Of a stretch of DNA of 64,000 nucleotides, positions 13,112 to 26,995 are shown piece by piece (within the stretch, counting starts at the first letter, position 1; the number at the start of each line of letters is the position of its first letter). The stretch comes from Oncomelania hupensis. Taxonomy: Eukaryota; Mollusca; Gastropoda; Littorinimorpha; Pomatiopsidae. The translations under genes and the position numbers were made by a program. The notes under the pieces are model-generated. The model saw only the letters and a program-made list of their open reading frames with translations, ran no database searches and was not told the origin of the DNA. Location: the NCBI GenBank assembly GCA_036898135.1, contig CM072519.1, positions 70,434,750 to 70,498,749 on the forward strand, in the 5' to 3' direction.

Positions 13112-14602
13112 GGCCCTCACTTCTATAGTGCTATGTGTTAGCTATTCTGCATTTATAGGCCCTCACTTCTATAGTGCTATGTGTTAGTTATTCTGCATTT
13201 ATAGGCCCTCACTTCTATAGTGCTATGTGTTAGCTATTCTGCATTTATAGGCCCTCACTTCTATAGTGCTATGTGTTAGTTATTCTGCATTTATAGGCCC
13301 TCACTTCTATAGTGCTATGTGTTAGCTATTCTGCATTTATAGGCCCTCACTTCTATAGTGCTATGTGTTAGTTATTCTGCATTTATAGGCACTCACTTCT
13401 ATAGTGCTATGTGTGGGTTATTCTGCATTTATAGGCCCTCACTTCTATAGTGCTATGTGTTAGTTATTCTGCATTTATAGGCCCTCACTTCTATAGTGCT
13501 ATGTGTGGGTTATTCTGCATTTATAGGCCCTCACTTCTATAGTACTATGTGTTGGTTATTCTGCATTTATAGGCCCTCACTTCTATAGTGCTATGTGTTA
13601 GTTATTCTGCATTTATAGGCCCTCACTTCTATAGTGCTATGTGTTAGTTATTCTGCATTTATAGGCCCTCACTTCAATAGTGCTATGTGTGGGTTATTCT
13701 GCATTTATAGGCCCTCACTTCTATAGTGCTATGTGTTAGTTATTCTGCATTTATAGGCCCTCACTTCTATAGTGCTATGTGTTAGTTATTCTGCATTTAT
13801 AGGCCCTCACTTCTATAGTGCTATGTGTTAGTTATTCTGCATTTATAGGCCCTCACTTCTATAGTGCTATGTGTTAGTTATTCTGCATTTATAGGCCCTC
13901 ACTTCTATAGTGCTATGTGTTAGTTATTCTGCATTTATAGGCCCTCACTTCTATAGTGCTATGTGTTAGTTATTCTGCATTTATAGGCCCTCACTTCTAT
14001 AGTGCTATGTGTTAGTTATTCTGCATTTATAGGCCCTCACTTCTATAGTGCTATGTGTTGGTTATTCTGCATTTATAGGCCCTCACTTCTATAGTGCTAT
14101 GTGTTGGTTATTCTGCATTTATAGGCCCTCACTTCTATAGTGCTATGTGTGGGTTATTCTGCATTTATAGGCCCTCACTTCTATAGTGCTATGTGTGGGT
14201 TATTCTGCATTTATAGGCCCTCACTTCAATAGTGCTATGTGTGGGTTATTCTGCATTTATAGGCCCTCACTTCAATAGTGCTATGTGTGGGTTATTCTGC
14301 ATTTATAGGCCCTCACTTCTATAGTGCTATGAACATTGAGGTTTAACGTCTACACCCACCATTGGCGATATGGCAGACGGGGATAACCATCCCCGGGAAA
14401 GAGGGATTGGGACCTGAATCAACACTGACCCACCAAAGCAATCATGCTGTTAAAATGGACAGTGAAAATGGCCACATTTTATATCGCCTACCACGGGATT
14501 CGAACCTGGGTCATCGGTGTGCCAGGCGAACGCTCTACCAATTGAGCTACGGCGGTTGGACGGGACAGTGCTATGTGTTGGTTATTCTGCAGTTATAGGA
14601 CC
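13112..14602. repeat. 46-bp minisatellite, about 27 copies, interrupted by a SINE
   Basis: The unit begins GGCCCTCACTTCTATAGTGC and ends with TTATTCTGCATTTATA. Copies are very uniform. The variable site after TATGTGT is TAG, GGG or TGG. The first six units alternate GCTATT and GTTATT, giving a 92-bp higher-order period. A SINE sits at 14332-14566, and one further partial unit follows it (14567-14602). Confidence 0.97.
14332..14566 (-). mobile_element. tRNA-derived SINE (family T) inserted in the minisatellite
   Basis: On the minus strand the head reads like a complete tRNA gene: box A TAGCTCAATTGGTAGAGC and a perfect box B GGTTCGAATCC, followed by a non-tRNA body ending TAAACCTCAATGTTC. The insertion is flanked by the 9-bp duplication AGTGCTATG (14323-14331 and 14567-14575), which proves recent retroposition into the array. 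A diverged copy is at 19201-19352. Confidence 0.9.
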
Positions 14603-15112
14603 TCAGCCGACGTTATGGAATCAACACAAAGGATTTCCATACTGGTAATAATAGACGAGCGCAGTTTTACACCCGACTCCACACCAATAAAAGCTGGCAC
14701 AACTTGTTCCCCCTGCTAACTCTAGACGGCGATCTGGTACCACAACAACCTAAGGTCAATCTGTGGAACGTTTAGTTCTGTCATTAAAATCGAGACACTC
14801 ATTCATAGACAACGCCGCACAATGAACAAATTACTATTAAAGTACGGAGCAAAGGGTGTGTTTTCTTTTGAAGAAAAGTCCTACATACTGAACGAAATGT
14901 TACGAAAGTATGGAGCAAAGTGATAAAGTCTTGAAAAGGGTGATACTATCTTTCACGAGATAGAACAATGCGACACACTCGGCAGATAGGTCTAGAATTA
15001 CGGACTGGAGGATGAAGGACGTGTTTTCAATTCCAATCACAGTACGAAGAGCTACACACAAATAAACGTAACATAGCAAATTTGACGAAATCTAAAAATA
15101 CAGATAGAACAA
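14603..15112. other. No gene recognised
   Basis: Unique-looking AT-rich DNA without long frames. A short near-repeat (AGTACGGAGCAAAG at about 14840 and AGTATGGAGCAAAG at about 14910) is the only pattern noticed. Confidence 0.5.
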
Positions 15113-15413
15113 CCTATCCTGTCCTAACCTATCCCGTAACTCTGAGGTCGTAGGGGAACCACAGATGATCGTTTAACCAGCGTACTCCATCTTTCCCTAT
15201 CCTCAGCAACCCTGATTGTTTCGTTCAGTGTCAAACCAGTCATTCTCGAATGTTGTCCTCCCACCTCTTTTTCAGTCTCCATCCGCAAAACGAAGGTTTT
15301 AGATTGCTCTACCCCCTATGCTGACTGTGCCTTCGTGATCTGCAAGGGCATCTGACATGATGCGCTCTAGGAAGATACTTAAGTGTGTTGGAGAGAGTAG
15401 GCATCCCTGTATA
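15113..15413 (-). pseudogene. RTE-like LINE 3' end with internal deletion
   Basis: The minus-strand 3' end starts from the CCTATCC tail complement at 15114, through the C-terminal RT-associated domain, then jumps directly to the region around the RT active site (15285-15413). Most of the intervening sequence is missing. It is 5'-truncated near 15413. Confidence 0.8.
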
Positions 15414-16260
15414 TAATAATGATTTAGAAAGACAGTGCATAGAGGAAATACGTATTGATTGACCACACAAGTCTTGAAGTAGGTGTCCGTGAGTTGACTG
15501 TGCTTGTAAAAAAGGGGGGTGGGAGTGGGGTGGTGTGGAGGAAATCAATGGAACACAACGAACACCTAGCTACGTGGAAATACGGAATAGGTAAGTGTGT
15601 TTATAAGGAGGAAGAAACCACAGGTCTTGGGTCCTGTTTGTCCCCTATACGCATTGTGTCCGGGGACGTTAATCTACTTACCAGGTCTTTAGTTTGTTGT
15701 CACTATGTTAACTGCGTGTTGCGCGTCCTTCGATACCATTCTTAAACAAACACAGTCGTCACTGTCAACAAACAATATGGACACGACGACTGTGCAACGC
15801 TTGTGTTAAAATATAAAACAGCCCCTTCTTCTGCTGAACACAACCGTCCTCACTGAATGATTGATTGAATGAATACATAAATGATTGAGTAAATTAAAAT
15901 ACACGAATGAATAAATGAATGAATGAATTGGAATTCATAAATGCATGAATTAATGGATTATTGGGATGAAGGTTATAACGTAATAATAGCGCTAGCCTGT
16001 TCAGTGACATAACATTCACTGAGAAAAATGTGAATGGGCACAGGGTTTTAATGGTTGGGTTTCTGTGGGAAAACGTGGGTAACTTTCTCAAGGAAAGCGC
16101 GCTCCCGCACAGCAGCGCCACCTAGGACGTGTAGGGGAAATATGAAGTAGTTGTTGCTGGTGTGTCATTGTACCTAGCAGGACCCGAGCGTCAGCGTCTT
16201 TAAAGTCCGTCAGTTGGAATGAATGCACCTTGAACAGAAGATAGGAGGGGAAAGGAAATG
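15414..16260. other. No gene recognised; SINE B scrap at about 16165-16215
   Basis: Includes (GAAT)n-like sequence near 15905-15930 and a short minus-oriented-looking piece (GCGTCTTTAAAGTCCGTCAG) matching the middle of SINE family B. Other sequence is unassigned. Confidence 0.5.
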
Positions 16261-16261
16261 A

Positions 16262-16440
16262 AGGGAACTGTCTCATTGTCCAATGAAAATTATGTCTCAT
16301 TGTCCAATGAAAATTATGTCTCTTGTTCAATAAAAACTTTATCTCATTGTCCAATGAAAATTCTGTCTCTTTGTTTAATAAAAAATTATGTCATTTTCTT
16401 TAAAAAAATTCAGTGTCATCCTCTAATAACACAGCGTTAG
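16262..16440. repeat. Degenerate 24-26-bp repeat with CCAAT palindrome
   Basis: About six diverged units of the type TGTCTCATTGTCCAATGAAA. Each good unit contains ATTGTCCAAT, an interrupted palindrome that also presents a CCAAT pentamer. Later units decay to TTGTTCAATAAAAA. Confidence 0.75.
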
Positions 16441-18383
<1,943 letters not shown>

Positions 18384-18470
18384 AAACGGTGAGTCATGCA
18401 TTCACAAACGGTGAGTCATGCATTCACAAACGGTGAGTCATGCATTCACAAACGGTGAGTTATGCATTTA
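18384..18470. repeat. 22-bp tandem repeat with AP-1-like TGAGTCAT
   Basis: Four units of the type AAACGGTGAGTCATGCATTC. Three carry TGAGTCA and the fourth has TGAGTTA. The 22-bp spacing is close to two helical turns. Regulatory activity is inference only. Confidence 0.85.
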
Positions 18471-19200
18471 GAAACTAAAAATGTAAATGAAATGATGCAT
18501 AACCGCAGTTGACATAATAATTCTGAAAATAAACTAAACAACACGAATCGAGAAATAATAACAAAAAACTGCCAATACACAAGCCCACTTTAAACCCCAA
18601 ACTCTGGAACTGGTAATTCAACAAAAGTAAACAATGGTTTTGTTTGTTCGTCGTGTTGTCAACTGAATAAAAATACATGTTTAAACCAAGTCAACGATGG
18701 TCAGAAGATGGCTTCCCTTGTTAAACAATTGGAACTACGGCGGCAATTCGCAGCACAACCCACACAACCAAAATTCCAGAAATTAGGATCATAAAATCTC
18801 ACAGTAAATAATACCAAGGAATAAAACCCACAAATCAGGAAACGAAGACCACACAGCGAACGGTGTCACGACCGAGACCTCGCGGTGTGCCTTATTAAAT
18901 CGACAGCAAACACAGGTAACTACAATAGTAGGCCTACTTATTACCGGTAGATGTTTAGTATTAATAATTATGACCTGTGGTTATTAAGGGTACGGACTTT
19001 TAGCATGGGATTATGTACTACCATTATAGGCACCACACAGCAGGAACTTCACTCACGGCTGATCATAAGACCGAGACCTTGCCTTGTTCAATGAAGGTTG
19101 TCCATACAGTAGAACAGATTTGGTAGTCCAGTGTTTGCTAACAATACCTGAACATTACTACAGACCTAACTAGGCAGAAAAGCTTTTAGTGTGTGAATGA
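18471..19200. other. No gene recognised
   Basis: AT-rich DNA with no repeat family or coding signal that I can support. Confidence 0.5.
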
Positions 19201-19352
19201 TTGAACATTGATGTTTAACGTCTACACCCACCACTGGATAATAATCCCAGGAAGGAAGGGGTAGTGACCTAAATCAACACTGAACCATCAGAGCAATCAC
19301 ACTGGAATTGGACTTGGGTTCATCGTGTGCCAGGTGAAGCTACGGCGGTGGA
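19201..19352 (-). mobile_element. SINE family T, diverged copy
   Basis: Matches the SINE at 14332-14566 (shared GAACATTGATGTTTAACGTC, CACTGAACCA, GTGCCAGGTGAAGC) but has lost much of box A and B. It lies in the same orientation (tRNA-like head at the right). Confidence 0.75.
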
Positions 19353-19431
19353 ACTTAAAGTGTGACTATGAAACCGACCAGATACTACCCTACCATCGGC
19401 ACATTATATGTATCAATGGATAGTCTTATGT

Positions 19432-20013
19432 CGTGGTTTCCCCCGTTGGGGTGCCGGGGGTTTCAGTATAAATAGTATCCCCACTTTCTGGAAATTTAGT
19501 GCTTTAAATTCCCACTGTCGCTGTCTTCCTCATTTACTCTTTCCCATTCATGCTCTGTCCTATCACTCTGCTATACTATCTTCTTCTTCGCTAGATCAAT
19601 GACCTACCTTTTTTCTTGAAAACTCTTCCTGGACAAGACTCCTTGTTTGTGTATGAGGTCTGTTGGATCAGCTTGGGAGTGTTGGACGCTTTCTGCCGGG
19701 TGGTCACTGGGCTTCCTATGATTGTATTATTTCGCACTATAGGCATTTTATATGTATGTGTTTTGTTGATGATTTATAATGATGGTTGTATTCTATTTTG
19801 TTTTTGTAACCGGGGTGTTCGCGTAGTTGAGGTCAACCCTCAGCCGTCCCCCGCGTGGGATGTCTTTATTGTAAAGTGACTGGCCGGTGGAGAGCATTCA
19901 ATTTTCCCACTAGGGTTGTTTCGGCAGATCTTTTATGCGGATCGGGGGTTGTCCGGTCCTGATTTGGCTCGGAAGAGTCTGCTGGACCTAAAGCAACAAT
20001 AAATCAATCAATC
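19432..20013 (+). mobile_element. Dispersed repeat family A, full-length-like copy with AATC tail
   Basis: Starts with CCCCCGTTGGGGTGCCGGGG, passes a TATAAATAG motif (19467-19475) and ends GGACCTAAAGCAACAATAAA followed by (TCAA)n. It therefore carries a CG-rich palindromic start, a TATA-like box about 30 bp downstream and a microsatellite tail. A frame of 87 codons at 19616-19879 is hydrophobic and resembles frames at the same place in other copies. Confidence 0.8.
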
Positions 20014-20039
20014 AATGTCGTGGTTCACAGTCTGTATTG

Positions 20040-20385
20040 TAATGCAGCGCCTCATGACCCAGACTGCGCCCCTACTACTTCCAACGAGAGTATAAAACCG
20101 AGGTCACTCTGTGCCCGCAAGCATTCCATCAGCATGGGCTTTAAAGATCCTGACGCTCATGTCCTAAAGGAGTGAGTGCCGGCTACACAAATACAGCCAG
20201 CACGCACTAGGTCTATTGTCCGCCAATCCCCGCTCACCCACAATTGTGATCAGTGGTTTGGGTGTCAGACAAAGCGCCAATGGCTGCAAGTGGGCGCCTC
20301 GGGCTGCTTGAGTTGGATCCTGTATCGGCCAGCACCTTGAGCAGCTCTTTGAATGTGTAGGTGCGCTATTAAGAACAGTCCATTT
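20040..20385 (+). mobile_element. SINE family B, partial
   Basis: Aligns with the body and 3' part of 3598-4023 (GAGAGTATAAAACCGAGGTC, GGCTTTAAAGATCCTGACGC, GATCCTGTATCGGCCAGC). The tRNA-like head is missing or unrecognisable. Confidence 0.75.
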
Positions 20386-20474
20386 CATCTTGTAGCATCT
20401 AGGCAATATTGTGTTGAGAAAGAGCGAGGGAGAAAAAGACAGACAAAGAGGGAGAAAGACAGATATACAGACAT

Positions 20475-20742
<268 letters not shown>

Positions 20743-20756
20743 AAAGTTAGTTATTC

Positions 20757-23700
20757 ATTGCTTACAGAGTCCAGCGGACTGCAAAGAGCCGAATCAGGAC
20801 CACAGAATAAAGACCACAAATTCGCTGAATGAGGACTTGCCCCTGATTTGCATAAAATATCTGCCGAAACAACCCTTGTGGTAACACTGATGGCACTCCA
20901 CCAGCCGGTCACTTTACAATAAAGACATCTCATGCATGGGACGCTATCTAATTTATCGAACCCCCGTTTACAAAAACAAAATAGAATACAAACATGATTA
21001 TAAAATATCAACAAAACACATACATATAAAATGCCTACATTGCCAAATAATAACATCATAGGAAGCCCCAATGACCACCTGGCAGAAAGCGTCCAATATT
21101 TCCAAGCTGACCCAACAGACCTCACACACAAATGAGGAGTTTTGTTCCAGAAGAGTTTTCAAGAAAAAAGGTAGTTGACTGGTCTTTACATTACATTACA
21201 TGATTATTGCTTTAGGTCCAGCAGACTCTTCCGAGCCAAATCAGGACCGGACAACCCCTGATCCGCATAAAAGATCTGTTGAAACAACCCTAGTGGGAAA
21301 ACTGAATATTCTCCACCAGCCAGTCACTTTACAATAAAGACATCCCACGCAGGGGACGCTGAGGCTGTACTCTAATTTATTGAACTCCCGTTTACAAAAA
21401 CAAAATAGAATACAAACATCATTATAAATTATCAACAAAACACATACATATAAAATGCCTACATTGCCAAATAATAACATCATAGGAAGCCCTAGTGACC
21501 ACTTGGCAGAAAGCGTCCGATATTCCCAAGCTGATCCAACAGACATCACACACAAATAAGGAGTCTTGTCCCGGAAGAGTTTTCAAGAAAAAAGGTAGGT
21601 GACTCGTCTAGCGAAAAAGAAGATAGTATAGCAGATTGATAGAACAGAGCAGGAATGAGAAAGAGCAAATGAGAAAGACAGCGACAGTGGGAATTTAAAG
21701 CACTAAATGTCCAGAAAGCGGGGATACTATTTATACTGATTGATTGATTGATTTATTGTTGCTTTAGGTCCAGCGGACTCTTCCGAGCCAAATCAGGACC
21801 GGACAACCCCTGATCCGCATAAAAGATCTGCTGAAACAACCCTAGTGGGAAAATTGAATGCCCTCCACCGGCCAGTCACTTTACAATAAAGACATCCCAC
21901 GCAGGGGACGGCTGAGGCTTTACCCCAACTACTCGAACCCCCGGTTACAAAAACAAAATAGAATACAAACATCATTATAAATCATCAACAAAACACATAC
22001 ATATAAAATGCCTATATTGCTAAATAATAACATCATAGGAAGCCCTAGTGACCACCCGGCAGAAAGCGTCCAACACTCCCAAGCTGATCCAACAGACCTC
22101 ATACACAAACAAGGAGTCTTGTCCAGGAAGAGTTTTCAAGAAAAAAGGTAGGTCATTGATCTAGCGAAGAAGAAGATAGTATAGCAGAGTGAAAGGACAG
22201 ATCAGGAATGGAAAAGAGCAAATGAGGAAGACAGCGACAGTGGGAATTTAAAGCGCTAAATTTCCAGAAAGTGGGGATACTATTTATACTGAAACCCCCG
22301 GCACTCCAACGGGGGTACTATTGCCACAGTGAATCAGTCTTGCCTACAAAGTCAAGACAGGTTTTCAACTGGGGCTTTCACTTTTCCCTTTATAGGTTAG
22401 AACAAATCATTACAAATTATGAACAAAACACATACATATAAAATGCCTACATTGCTAAATAATAACATCAGAGGAAGCCATAGTGACCACCTGGCAGAAA
22501 GCATCCAATATTCCCAAGCTGATCCAATAGACCTCGCACACAAACAAGGAGTCTTTTCCCGGAAGAGTTTTCAAGAAAAAAGGTAGGTGACTGGTCTAGC
22601 GAAGAAGAAGATAGTATAGCAGATTGATAGAACAGAGCAGGAATGAGAAAGAGCAAATGAGAAAGATAGCGACAGTGGGAATTTAAAGCACTACATTTCC
22701 AGAAAGTGGGGATACTATTTATACTGAAACCCCCGGCACCCCAACGGGGGAAACAAAAACAAAATAGAATATAAACATCATTATAAAATATCAACAAAAC
22801 ACATACATATAAAATACCTACATTGCCAAATAATAACATCATAGGAAGCCCCAGTGACCACCTGGCAGAAAGCGTCCAATATTTCCTAGCTGATCATTAC
22901 ATTACATTAGTACATTACATGACATGATTATTGCTTTAGATCCAGCAGACTCTTCCGAGACAAATCAGGACCCGTATAGCCGAGTCAGGACCATAAAATC
23001 AAGACCACAACTTCGCTGAAAGAGGACTCGCCCCTGATCCGCATAAAAGATCTGCTGAAACAATCCTAGTGGCCTGGGCAACAATGAAGGCACTCCACCA
23101 GCCGGTCACTTTACAATAAAGACATCCCACGCAGGGGACGCCAAGGCTATACTATAATTTATCGAACCCCCGTTTACAAAAACAAAATATAATATAAACA
23201 TCATTATAAAATATCAACAAAACACATACATGTATATAAAATGCTTACATTGCCAAATAATAACATCATAGGAAGACCCAGTGACCACCTGGCAGAAAGC
23301 GTCCAATATTTCCAAGCTGATCCAACAGACTTCACTCACAAATGAGTTTTGTCCTGGAAGAATTGTCAACAAAAAAGGTAGGTGACTGGTCTAGCGAAGA
23401 AGAAGATAGTATAGTAGATTGATAGAACAGAGTAGGAATGAGAAAGAACAAATGAGAAAGACAGCAACAGTGGAAATTTAAAGCACTAAATTTCCAGAAA
23501 GTGGGGATACTATTTATACTGAAACCCCTGGCATCCCCATGGGGGGAAGCTGATCCAACAGACCTCCCACACAAATAAGGAGTTTTGTCCCGGAAGAGTT
23601 TTCAAGAAAAAAGGTAGGTGACTGGTCTAGCGAAGAAGAAGATAGTATAGTAAATTGATAGAACAGAGCAGGAATGAGAAAGAACAAAGGAGAAAGACAT

Positions 23701-23870
23701 CGACAGTGGGAATTTAAAGCACTAAATTTCCAGAAAGTGGGGATACTATTTATACTGAAAGCCCAGGCACCCCCACGGGAGGAATTTAAAACACTGAATT
23801 TCCACAAAGTGTGGATACTATTTACACAGAAACCCCCGTCTACTCCACGGAGGAAGTCAAAACACCACAA
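20757..23870 (-). mobile_element. Pile-up of at least seven family A copies, all minus
   Basis: Consecutive copies with approximate borders 20757-21186, 21187-21735, 21737-22404, 22405-22755, 22756-22905, 22906-23550 and 23551-23785, plus a 5' scrap to 23870. Borders show (TTACA)n or (TGAT)n tails or abrupt restarts of the CCCCGTTGGGG end. The copy at 21737-22404 carries about 90 bp extra 5' sequence (from 22319) shared only with 51173-51845. Several copies keep the same hydrophobic frame (21131-20751, 21555-21241). No transposase or RT is recognised. Confidence 0.8.
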
Positions 23871-24577
23871 GAGGTAATACAAAGACATTTGTTGGTTTCA
23901 CAGTAAGATTTATTTTAAAACAAACAGAAATGTATATAAGAAATACAGCGAACGAATAACCTCTCCAACACACAAATATTTATTAATAACATTTGTATTT
24001 GGTTAGGAATAGGAATTGTTGTTTATAGGGTCCATAGCTGGACCACTCATACCCACCGGGTCTATCTGTCACAACATCACAAACATGTACAGAATTGTGC
24101 TTCGTTATACATGACAAAACAATGTTTGACTATTGTAAATACCCTTAAGCTCCATCATTACATGTTATTACTTTTAAAAACAGCATGGTTTCACACTGGA
24201 TATGTAAGTATTTGTCAATTACTAATAGCATTTCATAAAATGTTTCATTAAAAAATTAAAATAAAATAAAAAACTTGCACATTTCTACAGCACACACATG
24301 ACCATTTTGCATGTCACAAGTCAGATACTCACTCTCACTCACAGACTACAATTACCAAACAAATAAAGAAAGTGTTGCCTATGTTTCCAACCAAACAGTT
24401 ATACCACATTTTGTAAAACAAATACTGACTTGGCATAAAAAAGGAAACGGTCCCTACAACTTTAAGGTCAAGGTACACAACCCTCATCACCATATGGCAG
24501 GAGTTGCCCACAGTGATTTTAGGGTTACAGTAAACAGAGCAGAGCTATACAAACTGCTTTAATAGTAGCGAAATAAG
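23871..24577. other. No gene recognised
   Basis: AT-rich. An 83-codon frame at 24311-24562 has no motif I recognise and no splice support, so I do not call it. Confidence 0.5.
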
Positions 24578-24949
24578 CGAGCGTTGTGGCCAAGTGGGCT
24601 AAGGCGGGACTAACTTGCCTTGTCCACAGGCCAGAAACCAATGGCGTCTGACAGGTGTGGGTTCGATCCTGCATCGGGGCGTTATGTTTCTCCGAATATT
24701 ATTTACTTTCGACTCGGGCAACGTCTCGGGGGTTTTCTCCGGGTACTCCGGTTTGCTCCCCCAGCAAAATTTCAAAATATTTCAAAAATTTAAAGAATTT
24801 CTAAATTTCAAAAATCACAACTAATGTTAGGTAGGTTGGGTTTGGGCGCGCCACAGGCTGCGACTACGCCTTCCACATGGGGAGGCGGCCCAGAATTTCT
24901 CGATAAAAAGGGACAATAAAGCATTAAAATCTTTATAAAAAAAAAAATA
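24578..24949 (+). mobile_element. tRNA-headed SINE, family L
   Basis: The head reads GTTGTGGCCAAGTGGGCTAAGG (box A region) and GTGGGTTCGATCCTGC (box B), resembling Leu/Ser-type tRNAs. The body contains TTTTCTCCGGGTACTCCGG, a motif I recall as common in marine-invertebrate SINEs. It ends AAAAAGGGACAATAAAGC plus an A-rich tail. Related copies are at 30537-30853 (-), 46497-46573 and 52258-52575. Confidence 0.85.
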
Positions 24950-24993
24950 CTTTACAAACACCCCCACTCTCGAAATTACCTTCCACTAATAAC

Positions 24994-26316
24994 CAGGGTG
25001 GAGAATAGCTGAAGAAAAAAATCTCTGAAATCCGGTCAGGTCCAGGGGCGAAGCTGAAAGTTTTATAGCATTTAAAACCCCAAAAGTATGCTTTTTGTGA
25101 GAGATAAATTTGGATGTTTTTCATAATATTCATGCATTCAAAGATAGACATTATTATTTTTTTAATATTATTTTTAAGACTAATGTTCACATACACAAAA
25201 AAAAAGGTATTGTGCACAGTATATTTGTATAACTAGTGCTAAACTGGAATTACAAATAAAAAAGCCTCCCTTTCCAGTAAATAAAAATTGATTACAAATT
25301 TGTATGGCTCCCTTCTCATTAAGCATTATTTAGCCTAACATACTATTTTGTAAACAATCTTACTTGTAGTGTATATGTAGGCTACTTATTTTTAAATAAT
25401 TAAAATTGTTTTTGTTTATTTGTATATTTAAACAAACACTTTAGTCTTTACTGAGTAGCCTACATCTTTCTTTTTAAATTTATTATCAAAGCAAAATCTA
25501 GTACTAATTTTTATTTATTTATTATCAAAGCGAAATCACTACTAATAATGAGTGGGACAATGTTTAGACTAAAATTGATTATCACATCACTTCAGGAATA
25601 AAGACACAGATTTTTTAAATGCCCTTAGTGTTTTGGCTGGCCTGTAAATGACTATTCACTATAGTATAGCACAAACCTACAATTAATTATTGAATTAATT
25701 ATGATTTTTTTTTTTTATCATCACATTTTCAGTTTAAAATAAAAGTTTTCAAATATACCTGGAACTGGAAGAATATAGTTGTCTTTCTGAGCTTTTGACA
25801 TCTCTTGATGTTTTTTTCCTTGAAGGTGATCCGTCAAAGTTGTGATCCCTCTCTTCGAATAGTTCATTTCTTTATTACACGTAATACATCGTGCAACGCC
25901 ACTCTGATTTACTTTTCGAAAGTGATCACCCAAGCGGGTTTCTTCATTATGAATTTCTATTCTTTTGTCCAGCCATTCCCACTTCCAACTGTTTTTGCAT
26001 TCATCCTGGAATGTATCTCCTCGATGTACGATCTTTAAAACGCAAGACATTCTTAGATTCTCACTGTTGTGGTACTGACACTGCGAGGGTGACTAATACA
26101 AAAACAAATATGGCTACCGCCGTTCCGTACATTGGCGCGCTAATTGAAGGGAGGCAATTTGCCAATTTGACCAAAAACTGAAAACTCATAAAATAATTTG
26201 TTTAAAAATAATTAAATTACTATTAAAAAAAAAATTCTCGGAAAGGAAAAAAAAATATCGGAAAGAAATATTTTTTTCTCGGAAAATCGCGAATCGGCGG
26301 ACAATTCTCCACCCTG
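24994..26316 (-). mobile_element. hAT-like DNA transposon, non-autonomous, with zinc-finger exon
   Basis: Inverted ends CAGGGTGGAGAATAG (24994) and its partner ending TTCTCCACCCTG (26316), flanked by the 6-bp duplication AATAAC (24988-24993 and 26317-26322). It is 1.32 kb long, too short for an intact hAT transposase. It contains a minus-strand frame with a BED-like zinc finger (separate entry). CAGGG termini and a 5-8-bp duplication are typical of hAT elements. Confidence 0.85.
25721..26050 (-). pseudogene. BED-type zinc-finger N-terminal fragment of an hAT transposase
   Basis: A 109-codon frame inside the hAT element at 24994-26316. Residues about 60-85 hold CITCNKEMNY followed by TLTDHLQGKKHQEM, that is C-x2-C...H-x4-H, the spacing of BED/hAT-associated fingers that bind transposon ends. 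No catalytic RNase-H core or C-terminal dimerisation motif follows within the element, so only the DNA-binding exon remains. It may be a first exon whose downstream exons were deleted. No other role is evident. Confidence 0.65.
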
Positions 26317-26361
26317 AATAACATTTACATTTTAATTTTTTTTTTTATAGAAGTGAAACAC

Positions 26362-26445
26362 AGTGACAGTGGGAATGTAAAGCCCAAAATGTCCATAAAG
26401 TGGGGATACTATTTATACTGAAACCCCTGGCACCTCCACAGGGGA
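26362..26445 (-). mobile_element. Family A 5'-end scrap
   Basis: About 84 bp matching the TATAAATAG-containing start of family A (GGGGATACTATTTATACTG, then CCCCTGGCACCTCCACAGGG). Confidence 0.75.
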
Positions 26446-26446
26446 G

Positions 26447-26995
26447 CATGGACTAAAATGACATTGACCTTCAAGATCAAAGCAAATGAGGAACATATCT
26501 CAAAGATCAACCTATCATTTCTAAATACAACAAGTTTGGACTTCATATCTCTCATAGTGTCAAGGTCACTCCAAAATACCTATGCTAACCAACTTTGTAC
26601 AGTTCCAGTGACCTTGACCTCGGAGAGTAGTTGACCAAATTTGCATAGTATGTGTGTCTAATTGATTATCTATCATGCATAAAAAAATCATAAGTTCAAT
26701 ATTAATAACCTACAGTAGAAAAAAATTGAAATTTTGCCCAACCCCCAATTTTTTATTTATTTAATACTAACATTTGATGACCCTGTGGCCTTGACCTTGC
26801 AGTGACATCATTCATTCACTGATCATTTATAAGGTCTAATGGGTAAACACCATTTTACCAAGTTTGGTTGTGATAAGTTAACCACTTCAAAAGTTTTTGC
26901 ACAGACAGACGTGGGACGGATATTTTTGTCGGTTTCATTTTTGGACTATTTAGGAGTCATCTAACACTGGTTTGCAAAAGTCTGGAAATTGTTTG
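26447..26995. repeat. Dispersed repeat family C, rich in TGACCTTGACCT
   Basis: Shares an ordered series of blocks with 42800-44303: CAAGTTTGGACTTCATATCTC, CCAGTGACCTTGACCT, ATCTATCATGCAT, AATCATAAGTTCAATATTAA, ACCAAGTTTGGTTGTGATA, GAGTACATA. Multiple TGACCTTGACC motifs resemble nuclear-receptor half-sites. Copy number, coding capacity and ends are unclear. Confidence 0.75.

Noticed and set aside
12774..13120. Minus-strand frames rich in Ser-Leu-Val-Cys
   Set aside because: Translation of the GA/CAGA microsatellite and CACCC tract; no domain.
14500..14560. Functional tRNA gene on the minus strand
   Set aside because: Boxes A and B are excellent, but the anticodon stem pairs poorly, a SINE body follows, and a target duplication surrounds the whole unit.
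24311..24562. 83-codon plus-strand frame
   Set aside because: No motif, no splice support and no repeat-family relation; its length is within chance for this composition.
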